A DNA stretch of 64,000 nt from Armigeres subalbatus (taxonomy: Eukaryota > Arthropoda > Insecta > Diptera > Culicidae). The stretch lies in contig NW_026942982.1 in assembly GCF_024139115.2 (NCBI RefSeq), positions 186,001 to 250,000 of the forward strand. The letters are read 5' to 3'. The notes under the pieces were generated by a model. It was given only the letters and a program-made list of their open reading frames with translations. It made no database searches and was not told where the DNA came from. Shown here one piece after another: positions 34,205-46,545 of this stretch. How positions within the stretch are numbered: the first letter of the stretch is position 1; each line of letters begins with the position of its first letter. The position numbers and the translations under genes are program-made.

Positions 34205-34700
34205 TTATTCATTAAAAGACTCACTTGGCCATTTTATGCCAAATGTCCATTATGCCTATAGTCCATCATGCCTAACGTCCATTATGCCTAATGTACTTAT
34301 GCCTAACGGGGTATACCCATTGAAAAATGAGCAGTTGGAAGTCAGAATGAGAAGTGTGGAGTGGAAAATGAGAAGTTAGAAGTGAAATTAGTTATGAGAA
34401 GAGAGAAATTATCACTCTCTCTCTCATTCGCTTTTCATCTCTCGCACTCTCTCCACAAATAGAGAATCTTTGTTCCACTCGCTCTCACTATTTCTTTCTC
34501 TCTCTCAGTCACTCTATCTCAATCTCGCTGTCACTTACTCTCTCTTTATCTCTCTCACTCACACTTACTCACTTACTCAACTTATTCACCCTCATTCACT
34601 CACTCATTTTCGATCACTCACTCTCTTAACTCTCGCTCACTCACTTATGATATCATCTTTCTCTCGCTCTCTCTATCCCTCTTCTAGTTCTCTTTCCCTA
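34205..34700. repeat. TATGCC-motif array followed by GA-rich and CT-rich tracts
   Basis: GTCCATTATGCCTAA-type units recur at 34240-34310, then GAGAAGT-rich DNA, then CTCTCTCACT-rich DNA to 34690. The design echoes the fold-back at 46741-48285 in simpler form. Confidence 0.55.
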
Positions 34701-35124
34701 TGGTCAGTCGTGTGTAATTGCACGGGCGCGGATACGCAAATTCTCAAAACCCGATGCAAAATAAACCCAATCATGGAAAATGTTTTGACATTGAACAATT
34801 TTCCTTGACAAAACCCGTAGTGAAATCCCGTACCAAATTCCGCGGACTACCAGGTTGGCGGTATGTAGCCAGAGATTGATGTGAATGGAGGCGACTGTTC
34901 TGAACTGAAGAGAACACTCCGGCTCTAGTATGAATTAATAATAATGAAAACTATACATACATACATCTAAGAACAATTTTTTCCCTTCTTTTCAGGTGGA
35001 TATCCTTAAATAAATTTCCGTTTCAGTAAACAGAGTTCTACGCTGGTCTGGGATAGAACAAAAGAAATTTATTTTGAACACGATACCAACTTTTAGATAT
35101 TCTACTAAATAAATGAATAAATAT

Positions 35125-35407
35125 GGGGCCCTCCTTAGCCTAGCGGTCCGATGCGCGGCTATAAAGCAAGACCATGCTGAGGGTAGCTGGGTTTCGATTC
35201 CAGTGCCAGTTGACAATTTTTGGTTTGAAATTGTCTCGACTTCCTGACATAACAGTATCATCGTGTTAGCCTAATAAATATACGAATGCAACATTGGTAA
35301 CTTGGGTTAGAAACCTCGCAGTTAATATCTGTGGAAATGCTGAATGACTAAGCATCGAGGCGGCAATATCCCAGTTGGGGATGTATAATGCCACTAAGAA
35401 GAAGAAT
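35125..35407 (+). mobile_element. Feilai-type SINE with approximately 14-bp target duplication
   Basis: It runs from GGGCCCTCCTTAGCCTAGCG to ATGCCACTAAGAAGAAG. AATAAATGAATAAAT precedes it and follows it. It is more diverged than the other copies. Confidence 0.85.
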
Positions 35408-35409
35408 AA

Positions 35410-36590
35410 ATGAATAAATGTAGAATGTTGGCCATTCAAAATAGTCCAAACAGTAATGTAGATTAGAATCAATTAAATTGGTGCTTCAAATGTGGATAAA
35501 CGGAAATCATATGACTTATCTATCTAAAGTGCTATTTTGACCTTTCCTATATTCTTCTTATTACCTTCCATAACGCAAGAAAAAGGCATCATCACTGATT
35601 AGCTGAATAATTATTGCCATAATATATACTATTTCAATATTTCCTGCAAAACTTGACTAACTACGATCAGATGTGTATTCGTCAAAAGCGGAGTGTGCCG
35701 AGTACGAACGTTTTCGTATAATTTAGATTACGGTCTACTCAGTACACCAGTTCATGATGTATAGGCACATACATGGTAGAAGGAAAAAATGAGGGAATCC
35801 TGTGACGCAGTGGCATGAGTCGCAAGGACACATGATCTTCTCCCAAAAAGTACAGTTTACGTTTGTTGTGTTTTCTTCACGGTAGATATTTTAAGGTTAC
35901 ACATAAAGTAATAACTATATATTGGCGATTTCAAATAATGTTGTACTTGATTTGGCTCATCGTTGGGATTAGATTTTACGTTTTGATTATCGTTTAATAT
36001 TATGGAATATCTTGTGACCAATATTGAAGGAGTAATATTTGATGTGATCAAAATATAATAACAAACAAATATTAACGTTTTGATTATCAAACATAAGACC
36101 CATTGTTGGAGCATCCTTTTGAATACTAATACACGATAAAATTTGAATTAAATTTTCGAATAATCTTTGGTAAGGAATTGAAGGCATATTATTTTAATTT
36201 AAGCATACATCAAAGCCCGAAAATACTTTTGGTAAATGCTATAACATACTCTAAATAATAATCTTCTTATGTGCATTATTTTAAAGGTGAACTTGAAACG
36301 CACTTTTGCAGATAAACTGCACGCTGCAGCACCCACTGCTGTATGTACGCGCGTAATGCTCCTGCTACCATAATACTCGCTTCTTCATTATATCCTTCGA
36401 CGCAGGTTCCCGCTCCTGCTCAGCTGGATGAACCGGGATAAAGATTTGCGATTACAAGAAAGCACCTGCCGTCTTTAAGAAGGGTTCGACCCTTTGCTTG
36501 CGTGATTTGAGGACAGCCGCTCGACTGCAGTCATCGACCGCAACCGGCAACCGGAGGATATGATGATGCGATCGTTGTGTGAGTATAGAA
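35410..36590. other. No gene recognised
   Basis: AT-rich to 36290, then a more balanced stretch with GC-rich patches at 36320-36580. No motif or repeat boundary was found. Confidence 0.3.
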
Positions 36591-36611
36591 TATGTGCAGA
36601 AAACATATAGA

Positions 36612-36690
36612 GGGTCTGCACGGTAAGACTCGAACCTGGGGTCCCTCATTACGAGTTAGACCATCGGAAGAGGAACGTACGCGAAGATTG
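36612..36690 (-). other. tRNA-like fragment
   Basis: On the minus strand GATGGTCTAACTCG is followed by CCCAGGTTCGAGTCTTACC, which resembles a D-arm region and a T-arm with a B box. The acceptor and anticodon stems do not fold convincingly, so a SINE head or tRNA pseudogene is likelier than a working tRNA. Confidence 0.35.
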
Positions 36691-36925
36691 TCGCCGTTGT
36701 CGTCTCATCTTCACCGTGTCGGAATTAGATTTCTACAGGCAGCGTACGAGGAAACGGAAAACGACCGTTATGGAATAGGCGCGAACCGTGCGGGTCGATG
36801 AAAGGAACGAAAGAAAGAAACGTTAGGGAATTGAGTTTTATGTTGTTTTTTAGGTTTTGTTATGCAATGAGTTTTGAAGTTTTTTTATTTTTAATTTTAT
36901 CACACAAAGCAACCGTAACGCTTCT

Positions 36926-36950
36926 NNNNNNNNNNNNNNNNNNNNNNNNN
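36926..36950. other. Assembly gap (25 N)
   Basis: A run of N. It lies 600 bp upstream of the ZAD-C pseudogene, whose exon 1 was not found. Confidence 0.99.
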
Positions 36951-37552
36951 AGTTACGTATGTTAGAATGTTCTGTTCGACAAAATATGGAACTATTCAAT
37001 CATTGACAACATTAGCATAGTGCAAACAGGAATTGTAATGTGCTACTTTATTACCATTTTGCTAACTTCACCCCAATATTTTCGGATAGTGCATTGTGGA
37101 TAGCTAATAGTGCTATATGTGGTTGTCGATAATAATTACACTGGATTCTGTTTTACACGATTTACATTTTCTCAATTTTCCTCATCCTAAATGTTTAACG
37201 TATATTCATTATCATGTGATTTTCTTTGAATTATTCTGGATTTTTTTAAACATGTTGAAGAGTTTGGTGGCAAATTGAAGTACACGTTCAAAAATACGAG
37301 CGAAAAAAATCGTTTAAAAACAAACTTGTATTATGAATTGTATTTCCTTCTAACAAGTGCAAAATTCCAAAATGGTTGAGATGACGCTGTTGTCTTCAAA
37401 TTTTTCCCATTCACATATTAAAATTATTTGATGATCCTAAAGTATACAAACACAAATTCATTGCATAACCATCTACTCTTTGTTGTATACACTGATACAA
37501 ATTTGAATATAGCTTTGAAATGTTTTTAAGTAATCGTACTTCTAAATTACAG

Positions 37553-38733
37553 ATTTTTAAAACCGAAGATTGTTCATACCCATACATTTGCATAGTATGT
37601 AAAAATCAGATAAAGCAATGGCATCGGTTCTACATAACATGCGTCAATAATAACGAAATCTATCAACTACGAATTTTGGAATTATTTGGTGGAACACATG
37701 ATGCCCAACCAGAAGTATCGTTTACCTTGAAAGAAGAATCCACAGACAATATCTGTAAAAGTTGGAATCTAGATCAAACACGAAGTTTGAAACGGTTGTA
37801 GAACGCTCCCCATCAATGAATTATCATACACCGAACGGAGGAACCTCCAAAAGAAAGCGTGGTCGACCAAGATTGAACACGAGTGAGAAAAAACGGAATT
37901 ATCGACAACCAAAAAGCGTGGCCCACCCACTTTGAAATTAAAGAAGAAAATTGTCACCTTCCTCGGACAAAAAGCGTGGAAGGCCAAAATTAATCATGAG
38001 CGAAGAAGTACAAACCCCGTCAAGAGTCCATTTGTGGAAAGTTCTTCACGGTGTTACGCGAGCATATTCGAAATCACAACAATGATCGTGCAATCACTTT
38101 GATATTGTTTTTCCAACGCATATGAATAATTTAATTAATTTTGTCCGTTTAATTAAAGGTACTGTGCTCGTACTGTGCGAAAACGTTCATTGAAGGAGCA
38201 ATTTTTCACCACGTGAACATCACACACGGACCAAGTGGTACAAATGTAAACTCTGCGACAAGAGTACATCTATGTGAAAAGTGAAACAGCACATGGCAAT
38301 CCACACCGGGAACGGAAATACATCTGTACGAATGCAACAAATCGTACGTCAAATGACATCGTGGCCGCCACAAGCGAAACCACTTCGAGGAACGCAGATT
38401 AAATGTTCTGAGTGTGATCACTTGTTTCTACACCAAGTACGTAGCGATTCGTTCCGTACATGTTATTGCCTAAATATAATTCAATTTATTTCCAGTGGTG
38501 AGCTGAAAAGCATTTTAGAAACATTTACCGGATAGGCCGTTTGAAATTTGCGGCCGTGCTTTCTATCGAAGTGCAACCTGCGAACGCATATGAAGATACA
38601 CCTACCGAAGACAAAAAGTGGACCAAAAGCGGACAAAAGTCACCTGATGGTGGTCAGCGATGAAGAAATTACGGTACAGATTCAATTTGAGATCGCTCTG
38701 TATGTGGAATTTCATTTCTTGAGTTGTGAATAA
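37553..38733 (+). pseudogene. ZAD-C: decayed ZAD C2H2 zinc-finger gene
   Basis: Exon 2 starts after ATTACAG with IFKTEDCSYPYICIVC and KQWHRFYITC, homologous to exon 2 of ZAD-A. In later frames come SKRKRGRPRL (AT-hook) and CGKFFTVLREHIRNH, the short-finger remnant with its first cysteine region damaged. An exon 3-like VLCSYCAKTF follows at about 38160. IKCSECDHLF appears, and the last exon after TTTCCAG at 38495 ends with THMKIHLPKTKSGPK. Several stops and frameshifts interrupt every exon. Exon 1 with CRLCL was not found upstream and may be lost, within the N gap or further away. It is not expected to make protein. Confidence 0.8.
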
Positions 38734-38867
38734 AAGAAACAAAAAAAACGTTCCATATAATGGTATACTCCAAACAAACTCTTTATTCCATTCCAAATGC
38801 GAATTGTAGTTGTATTACTTGATAGATTATTTTGATATCTAGCAGTAATTCTGCCTTGAGATGTAGG

Positions 38868-39735
38868 GAAAGTGGGGCAAGATCGCCATGGGGCAAGACA
38901 GCCAACGTTGATTATGAGAAAGTGAGCATTATATTCACATTATTATTACGAGGAATGATTACAAACTGTGTAAATGGGCTATTATACAATAATATAATAT
39001 ATAATACAACTGAAAATGTATATGGACAAATAATTTAAAGTATCATCGTGTTTTCTTATAATTTTGTAGTTACGTAATGTAAATGGAAGACAAAATTACT
39101 CATTTTTCAGCACAAATTGATATTAACAAGGCTTTATATACTGTATACCCCGCTGTTCCGACAAATGTGGGTGAACTCGAGGTTTATCTCATTAATCCGA
39201 CTTCAAATCCATACAAATGAATCAAAACAAAATCAAGCAAAAATTTGAAAACTGATAGCATAATGTGTTTAAATGGTTTTATACTTTTCCATCTGAAAAT
39301 TCGAATGAGATCTGGACTAACGAGTCGTCGGATAAGTGAGGTCCCGATAAGTGGGGATACTGTAACTATAGCCTATCTACATACATTATAATTTGAGAAG
39401 ATTCAGTAATTATGATCGATAGGATATAAATAGGTATTTGGAATATGCCGACTTGGGCGGTATTGCCAACTCTATTAAGAACAAGGTAATTTCAAGGATT
39501 AAGAGTCGCCCAAATGCATTGCAAAAATCATCAAAATAGATTCTGCCTGAATCAGAGATGATTAAAAAAAAGGATATGGTTTTAATCGTAAAAATAGCTT
39601 TAAGAAATTCAGATATTGTCGTATAAATCATTTAAACATAATTACAAGAAGTGCAAGAAATGTGTCACCCGTTCTAAATAAATTCAGCACACTTTTGATA
39701 TACTTTTTGGTTCTGGCTCGTCTTGCCCCGAGAGA
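38868..39735. mobile_element. Candidate element with GGGGCAAGA ends
   Basis: AGTGGGGCAAGATCG at the left and CTCGTCTTGCCCCGAG at the right could be terminal inverted repeats of about 11 bp. A second GGGGCAAGAC copy lies near 38889. The interior has no gene. Confidence 0.3.
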
Positions 39736-39752
39736 AAATGAAAGCTAAACTC

Positions 39753-39885
39753 TGTTAGAGTTAACGAATCGTAGCAATCATAATCTATTGATTTAATCTA
39801 TATGAAATGAAGAGAACAAATAAATTAGTCTTTAGTTAATCGTCATTCAGTTCAGTCGAACTGTGTTTGTCTTCCTATTCCAATA
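39753..39885 (+). repeat. Copia 5' LTR (about 133 bp)
   Basis: It starts TGTTAGAGTTAACG and ends ATTCCAATA, immediately before the primer site. The LTR is short for copia; part may be deleted, because the 3' copy continues into AACTCGTCTTAGACGG. Confidence 0.7.
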
Positions 39886-39900
39886 GGTTATGGGCCCCGT
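39886..39900 (+). promoter_or_regulatory. Primer binding site, tRNA-iMet type
   Basis: GGTTATGGGCCCC matches the internal initiator-tRNA priming sequence known from Drosophila copia. It sits directly after the LTR end. Confidence 0.75.
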
Positions 39901-39959
39901 TACAGTAGGCCTTGCGGAACAGAAGTTTTCTTTATCGTCGGTCCGGAAAGTTCTGGAAG

Positions 39960-40740
39960 GTCATGGAAGCAAAGATTTCGATAGTGAAACTGATAATTCC
40001 AACTACTCCGTATGGAAATTCAAGGCGGAAATGCTGTTGACTCGAGAGGACTGTGGAAGATACTGAAGATGCCGCTCCGGAGCCGGTGACGGACGCATGG
40101 AAGGGTGGAGATGCAAAGCAAGAGCGACCATAGCACTTAGTTGAGGATCAGCAACATACCCTGAACGCGATACGAAGACGGCTAAGCTTGAGATAATCTC
40201 AAGAAAAACCACGAGAAACTTCCCTTGCTCGAAGGTTGCAGAACGGACTGAAAAAAACGTATAAAGACGGGACGACATGCAGAACCATTTTTCGAACTTG
40301 AAGAGCTATTTGCAAAGCGTCGTGTGCTGGACTGGACCGGTGAACCATTAATGCGCTGTTCGAGGAGCCTTCCGACTCATTTGATACGCTGACAACGGCA
40401 CGAAAGCCGTTCTGATGACGAGCTGAAATTGGAACTGGTGAAGAAAGCTTCTAGACGAAGTAGAAGGAAGCAATGGACTTTCGATTCAGCACTTAAAGCA
40501 AGTTTTGCGAAGAAAAGCATAGTGCTATTTTGCAAGAAAAGTGGCCACAAGCAAAAGAATGCAAGCGTATGCAAAGGATACGGAAGCGGAAAAAGGTACC
40601 CAAGCAAAAACGGCTCAGTGAAGAATCGTCCATAACATTCGCTCTGATGGGAGCACATGAAGATTCCGGTGAATGGATCGTGGACTCGAGCGACCAGGCA
40701 ATGTGGCCAACCAGAATTTTTCAAGAATAATGGAAGCGCA
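39960..40740 (+). pseudogene. Copia gag and protease, broken
   Basis: Gag begins with KISIEKL-like and WKFKAEMLLTREDCG segments in shifting frames. A degraded knuckle, CKKSGHKQKNASVC, is followed by GEWIVDSSDQAMW, in which the protease DSG has become DSS. The missing glycine and frameshifts indicate no activity. Confidence 0.7.
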
Positions 40741-41187
40741 GTGAAATTCATCAGTTTGGCGGATGGAAAATTGCAAAAGTGGAAGGTGTTGGCTCAGGTG
40801 AACTGTTATGTTACCATGACAACTTTGAACTACGACGGTTACTCTTAGCAACGCTCTATGACCAAGCTTGAAATCAATCTCCTTTCTGTACCGAAGCTAG
40901 TGGATAAGGTGCTGCTGTGATGTTCGATGAAATTGGGTGCAAAATTCATGTTGGTGGTCAACCAGCAGCAGCAGCTGCTCAAGACTGGCGTGATATTAAG
41001 ATCAACGAAAGAAGTTGATGACGGCCAGAGACCACCACAAAGTTGATTGTCAGCACGTATGGCATCGACGCTTTGGACATTGTGACCCAAATGCCCCTGA
41101 TGAAATGGCTAGGAAAAACCTCGTGGATGGTCTGAAGATATACGACTGTGTGTACGCGAAGGGTGCGATTGCTGCCAGAAAGCGAAA

Positions 41188-41760
41188 TTGAGCAGAAAAC
41201 CGTTTCCGGAATCAGAAAAAGTCGTTCAATTCCGATCTAGGTACAGATGTTTGCGGGCCTGTAGAGAATGTATCGGTGTCTGGTTATCGTTATTTCTGAC
41301 CGTCATCGACGATTATAGCAGGTTTGTGTGTTGTATCTGTTGGGAAGAAGGAAGAGGTACCGAAGATAAAAGAATATGTGGCCATGATGAAAACACAATT
41401 TGGGCGAACGCCGAAAGTGATCAGAAGCGACCAAGGTGGCGAATATACGGGAAGCAAACTGAGGAACTTTACAAAAGTGAAGGCATACGGGTGCAGTATA
41501 CAGCAAGCTACTCACCTCAACAGAATGGTGTAGCGAGAGAAAAACCGGTATCTAATTGAGATGAGCCGGTGTATGCTATTCGACGCTACAACTGGAGTGC
41601 TACTGGCGGAGGCGGTAAGTACTGCCGTCTATTTACAGAATATTCTTCCATCGAAATCAGTTCCTACAACGCGTACGAAATTTGGATGGGAAAAGCCAAA
41701 CGTGACCCACCTGAAAATATTTGGTAGTGTTGACATGTCCATATCGTGAAGCAAAAAGAA
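41188..41760 (+). pseudogene. Copia integrase, broken
   Basis: LTVIDDYSRFVC, VIRSDQGGEY and YTASYSPQQNGVARE are the core blocks with two catalytic aspartates and the QxNGVAER-like motif. AVYLQNILPSKSV and LKIFGS follow. Frames alternate. Confidence 0.8.
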
Positions 41761-42239
41761 AGAAGACCTGCATCAATGAAGCTAACTTTCGTAGGGTACA
41801 CGTTGGAACAAAGACACTGTTTTTGGATCGATCGACTCGGAAAATAAATCAGTCGAGATGCGAATTTCGTTGAGAGGAGGAGAAGCGTCATCCGAAGAAG
41901 TAGTCAGTAAGGAATTGGAAAACAGGTTGAACTATGAGTTGTCCATGAAGCCAGCTGAGTTCAGCCATCACTGGTCAATGAAACTGAATGTTGGATGAGT
42001 CGGACGTGGATAAATAACCCAGATGAGGACGATTTTGATTATGACACTGCGACCAAATCTACGGTAATCGAATGTAGCATCGATGACAACCCAGGACCGA
42101 TTCGAAGATCTTCTCGAGGAACCAAGGGCATTTGCCAGCTCGCTACCGTGACATTGGGCATGGCATCAGATGTAGTTTCTGAACCACGAAGCTTAAGAAG
42201 CAAACAACGCCCAGTGCATTTTGGAAAACAGCGATGGAC

Positions 42240-42900
42240 GACGAATTCCGTTCACTGATGGAAAATGAAACCGGAAATCCAACGTTGCGCCGGATCGTAA
42301 GAAAATTGGATGGGTGGGTGTTCAAACGAAAACAGATGAAACCGGTATGGTAGTCCGATTCAGAGCCAGGTTAGTGCTCAAGGGTACTCCAAAAATACGG
42401 AGGGACTATGACGTTTTGCGCTCAAACAAGTCACTTTCCGTACACTGTTAACGGTAGCAGCTGAACAGAGACTTCTAGTCAAACATGTAGATATCAAGAC
42501 TGCATATTTATAGGCACACTAGAAGAAGAAATCTTCATGAAGCAGCCCCTGGTTATGAAACTGGCAATCCAGCCGGTGTGTGTCGCCTAAAAGAAGTTTA
42601 TACGACCAAAACAAGCGGCTGAGTTTGGATCAAGAAATTGACGACATTTTCAAGCAAGCTGGTTTGTGCAGTCATCAGCCGATATGTGTCTATACGTTTG
42701 AGTTAGGAAGGGTCGATCGTTTATCCTTATTTATGGATGATATACTAGTATTCTGTTCCAGTGAAGCCGAGTTTTGTGAGATAGTGAACCACCTGAAAAA
42801 TGTTTCAAGAAGATCACCAAGTTTCAAGGTGGATACCTTATCAACCAGCAGGCATACATCACCAAACTAGCTACTAGATTTGGTCTGTCAAATGCGAAAG
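42240..42900 (+). pseudogene. Copia reverse transcriptase, broken
   Basis: Fragments include GWVFKRKQ, VDIKTAYL-like sequence before EEEIFMKQP, and RLSLFMDDILVF, which corresponds to the LYVDD catalytic motif here as LFMDD. Several stops and a frameshift separate them. Confidence 0.7.
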
Positions 42901-43319
42901 GTTCGAGAATTCCGATCCGATGGACCCTGGTTACCAGCAAAAGGAGGAGAATTCAGCTGTTAGCCAACAGCGACCAGTATCAAAGTCAGGTAGGTGGTTT
43001 GCTATATTGCAGTAAATTCACGACCGGATATTTCCATTAGCGCATCAATTCTGTGACGATCTGTTAGTCACCCCGCGTTCGAGACTGGACAGCGAAGAGA
43101 GTGTTAAAGTATCTTGTATACACGAGCAACTACTATTTGAAGCTAGGATCCACAAATGAGAATTAGAAGTTTACTGACGCAGACTGGCTGGAGATATGCT
43201 GGATGAAAATCAACATCAGGATTTCTTATCTTTTCGGCGGTGGAGTTGAGTTGGGCCTGGAAGCAATCCTGCGTAGCCCTATCATCCACGAATCCGAATT
43301 CATTGCTCTAGCCGAAGAT

Positions 43320-43602
43320 GTAAAGAAATCAATGGATGCTGAAGCTGCTTAAGGATCTCGAGAAAATCGTGGATCATCCGATCTGCATACGTGAGGATAA
43401 CCAAAGCTGTATACGACAGGTGGAGAACGAGAAAGTGGACCAACGTTCGAAGCATGTTGATACGAAGTATTGTTTCATCAAGGACCTGAAAACAAGAACG
43501 TCATTAGCTTGCTGTATTGTCCGAAGATATGCTGGCAGGCATGATGACGAAACCGTTAACAAGCGTGAAATTGGAAAGCTACTGAAGCAACAGGTGTTTT
43601 AG
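43320..43602 (+). pseudogene. Copia RNase H C-terminal part
   Basis: The frame reads ICIREDNQSCIRQVENEKVD, RSKHVDTKYCFIKDL and RDxxT-like ends up to IGKLLKQQVF. This matches the final domain of copia polyproteins, with the DNQS and KHIDxKYHF blocks. Confidence 0.85.
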
Positions 43603-43613
43603 CTATCGATGTC

Positions 43614-43762
43614 GAGGAGGAGAGTTAACGAATCGTAGCAATCATAATCTATTGATGTAGTCTATAAAATGAAGAGAACAAATTAGTCTTTAGTTAACTC
43701 ATTCAGTTCATCGAACTGTGTTTGTCTTCCTATTCCAATAAACTCGTCTTAGACGGTTGAAT
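43614..43762 (+). repeat. Copia polypurine tract and 3' LTR remnant
   Basis: GAGGAGGAGA precedes GTTAACGAATCGTAGCAATC, which repeats the 5' LTR to CTTCCTATTCCAATA and continues AACTCGTCTTAGACGG. Confidence 0.75.
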
Positions 43763-44829
43763 AACCACTAAAAAAGCTTAAAATATTTGAAAAATCCTTT
43801 CGTAATTTTTTTTCATGCTTCATCAAGTATTGTGCCTGCAACAAAATGACAACTTCCGTGATCATTTTCCAAGGATCACATAGATGTAAAATTTATCCGC
43901 GTACAAAAAAGTACGCTATCAAAGCATCCACCACCAAAATTCACCACGGCGGGTGGCGGCCAAATTTCACGCTGACGAAAATCAACAAACAACCAAGTAA
44001 AAATAAATATCGACACCTAAATTTTTATTGCTAAGATTTTCAATATTTATTAACTATGGTTCATATAATTAATATAATTAAAACAAATTTGAAGTGAATC
44101 AAAAGTGGTGTTTATCTGGTCATCAGATCTGAAGATCCGTACATAATTTATAATGCAACCTAATTTTAAATCTTATCTAGTGGTTTCTCAAGACTATCTA
44201 GGTTCACTAAGAAATTTATAAATCGCCTAAACTACTACTCCTAGAAACTAGAACTACTAGAAACTACTAAACTTACTTATTTTTACGGAAATTCATGGAA
44301 ATTCTTGAAGATTTCTTTCTTCTCTCCAAGTTTTACTTCTAGACATTTATTCGCTATTCTTCCAGAAAAATCTGCGGTATTTCCTTCAGGAATGCATTTG
44401 AGAGTTCCTTCAAGAATACATACAAAATTCCTCCCATTATGCCTCCAGAAGTTACTTCAGAAATTTATGGAAACCTCTGATTTCACTCCATAATTTTAGT
44501 AGAAGACAGTACTAGAATGCTAGTTGGCGCTGTAGTCATTTAAATTATTTTTCCAAATTATGCTTCAACAAGCTTTAATTGGCCTTATGCATCATGTTGT
44601 AGGCTATATATTCCATCACAAACATCGGTTTGACATCTGTATACCGGTACTTTGGTGCCAGGTCAAAATAACCTAGATGTTAGTCATGCGAACACGAACG
44701 ACATTAGTGATCTTATACTTTTGAATCAACTATAATTTCACTCCTTCGAGATTCTTCAGGAACTCTCAAATATCTCCAGGACTCTTCCTTCAATTCCTCG
44801 GAATAGCTTCCAGTGAAATTCCTAGACGA
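43763..44829. other. No gene recognised
   Basis: AT-rich. 44290-44480 contains irregular TTCTTCCAGA / GGAATTTC motifs, similar to old minisatellite DNA elsewhere in the window. Confidence 0.3.
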
Positions 44830-45345
44830 CTCTAGTTCGGCTAATGATGACGAAATGCTATATCAGTACTGCGACGCTCTTTTACGCGGAGTGGGCTCAA
44901 CGAGCTGATCGTATGCTTCTTTGCAACGTCTCACTATCAACGTCAGCATGACCATGTGGTTGAGTGAGGATAGCCGGACGATCGAAGGATTTCAATATCT
45001 TAACCACTCTTAACAGTCTGATATCATCAGATTGCAAATTGGGATCGACATGGAAACACTAGTTAGAAAGGCCGTGGCTACCATCGCGAGTTTCCGAAAT
45101 ATTTGAAGACCCAACCGGATTGGATTGATCCACGCACCAAATTTTGAATGTTCTACTCTGTCGTGAAACGTGTTGTGTAAAGGTAAAGATAAAGCAGATG
45201 ATGTCTAAAATTTATATTTCGGATGATAGCAGTTGGATATCGTGTGCCAAGAAATCAATAAATACCAAATACCGATAACAATAGATGTTCGAAATCGTGG
45301 ATGGAAATGGGTCGGCCACATATTGCAATGGAGCTTAAAAGGAAT
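44830..45345 (+). mobile_element. LINE reverse-transcriptase C-terminal fragment
   Basis: The plus frame gives SDIIRLQIGIDMETLVRKAV, ATIASFRNI and later RNRGWKWVGHILQWSLKGI. These match the region after the RT catalytic core and the WRWIGHTLR block of RTE-like LINEs. Stops are frequent. Confidence 0.6.
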
Positions 45346-45406
45346 CTGTAAGCAAGAGTCCCCTTAATATTCGTGACCTGATATGATATAGAATATTTAT
45401 GTTAAT

Positions 45407-45408
<2 letters not shown>

Positions 45409-45470
<62 letters not shown>
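45409..45470. repeat. (TA)n microsatellite
   Basis: About 29 uninterrupted TA dinucleotides. Confidence 0.95.
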
Positions 45471-45472
<2 letters not shown>

Positions 45473-45597
45473 TCGAATTTTCACTTTGAATACTCTTGGA
45501 GACAAATGTCTGGTCTGTAAATGATATATTTCGTGCCATGGGGCCGTACACTAATTACGTAAGCATTTTTTCTGGGTTTTTTTTATGCTTTTATGCC

Positions 45598-45732
45598 ATA
45601 TCAAAACACATTTTCTTGGCTACTGTGATGGTCCCTTGAAACAGATTCTCATGAATTTTCTATTCCACAACTCGATATTTCCGTGAGTCGATGGTCCCTT
45701 CAATATCGACTCATGGAAGTTTGACTGTATAG
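45598..45732. repeat. Truncated copy of the GTCAAACCTCCATGAGTCGA element
   Basis: It shares ACTGTGATGGTCCCTTGAAA and the following 90 bp with 46606-46737 and ends TGGAAGTTTGACTGTAT. It abuts the RTE LINE. Confidence 0.65.
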
Positions 45733-46047
45733 ATTTTCTCACATACTCGTTTTTACCTACCAGGATACCTGGATAACTGGTTGGCTACAGCGTCGATACA
45801 CCTATGCCAAGTCGTATTGTAGAGCTCCATAATCGTCGGTCCAACTGAAGTCTGTCGTATTTTATACGATTCACAATATTTTCTTCTTTGTATACTTCAT
45901 ACAGCTCATGATTCATGCGTCACACACCATTTTCTAATTTCCCTCCGAGTATTGTACGCAGCACTTCTCGCTCGAAAAGCCCGAAAGCTCTCCTGTCTGC
46001 CTCTTTTAACGTCCATGCTTCATGTCCATAAAGAGCCACTGGTAGAA

Positions 46048-46263
46048 TCAGAATTTTGTATAGCATATTTCATATTTCGTTTCCGTCTTCATGTTGCGGG
46101 ACCTAAGCTGGTTACGTAATCCATAAAAGGCCCTATTCGCAGCAGCAATACGTCTTTTCACTTCACGGGAAACGTCATTGTCACATGTCACAAGCGTTCC
46201 AAAGCCCAGGAGCATATGCGCCCGTGTGATAATAGTGCCGTTCCTATGCACGCCAGATCTCCT
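46048..46263 (-). pseudogene. RTE reverse transcriptase, C-terminal block
   Basis: The frame contains FGTLVTCDNDVSREVKRRIA and AANRAFYGLRNQLRS, typical of the RTE thumb region. The preceding catalytic area is disrupted by a MITE. Beyond the frame end, ALYGHEAW-like codons near 46010-46040 continue the match. Confidence 0.75.
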
Positions 46264-46439
46264 TATTCGCGAATACGAAAGTAATGCCTCTACTCACTCT
46301 TATGGGAAAATCTCATTGCTATCTGTCAGACTGTGCGTGAAACATGGCCGCCAATCACCCATTCTTGTTCCTCCACAGTAAAATCCCATAAGGAACTGTC
46401 AGACTGTGAGTGAAGCATTTACCTTCGTAGTCGCGAATA
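46264..46439. mobile_element. MITE with TATTCGCGA ends
   Basis: TATTCGCGAATACGAAAGTA at the left matches the complement of the right end, TATTCGCGACTACGAAGGTA. The RTE similarity breaks here and resumes after it. Confidence 0.65.
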
Positions 46440-46545
46440 GCGCCCTCGAGTGCAATGTTAAATAAAAAAAAACGAAAGTGCATCACCCTACTTCAGTCCG
46501 TCTAAGGTTACAGACGAGGTTGACAATTTTTCTGCAATCCGAATA

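Larger units (their letters stand above)
39753..43762 (+). mobile_element. Ty1/copia retrotransposon with LTR remnants, degenerate
   Basis: The order is LTR, primer site, gag, protease, integrase, RT, RNase H, polypurine tract, LTR. Both LTR remnants share GAGTTAACGAATCGTAGCAA through to CTTCCTATTCCAATA, about 130 bp. Small differences and many coding frameshifts mean it is dead. It is a different copy from the one at 15795, though both are followed by an AACTCGTCTTAGACGG motif at the 3' side. Confidence 0.85.

Noticed and set aside
36612..36690. Functional tRNA gene on the minus strand
   Set aside because: A T-arm-like B box is present, but I cannot draw acceptor and anticodon stems; it is listed only as tRNA-like.
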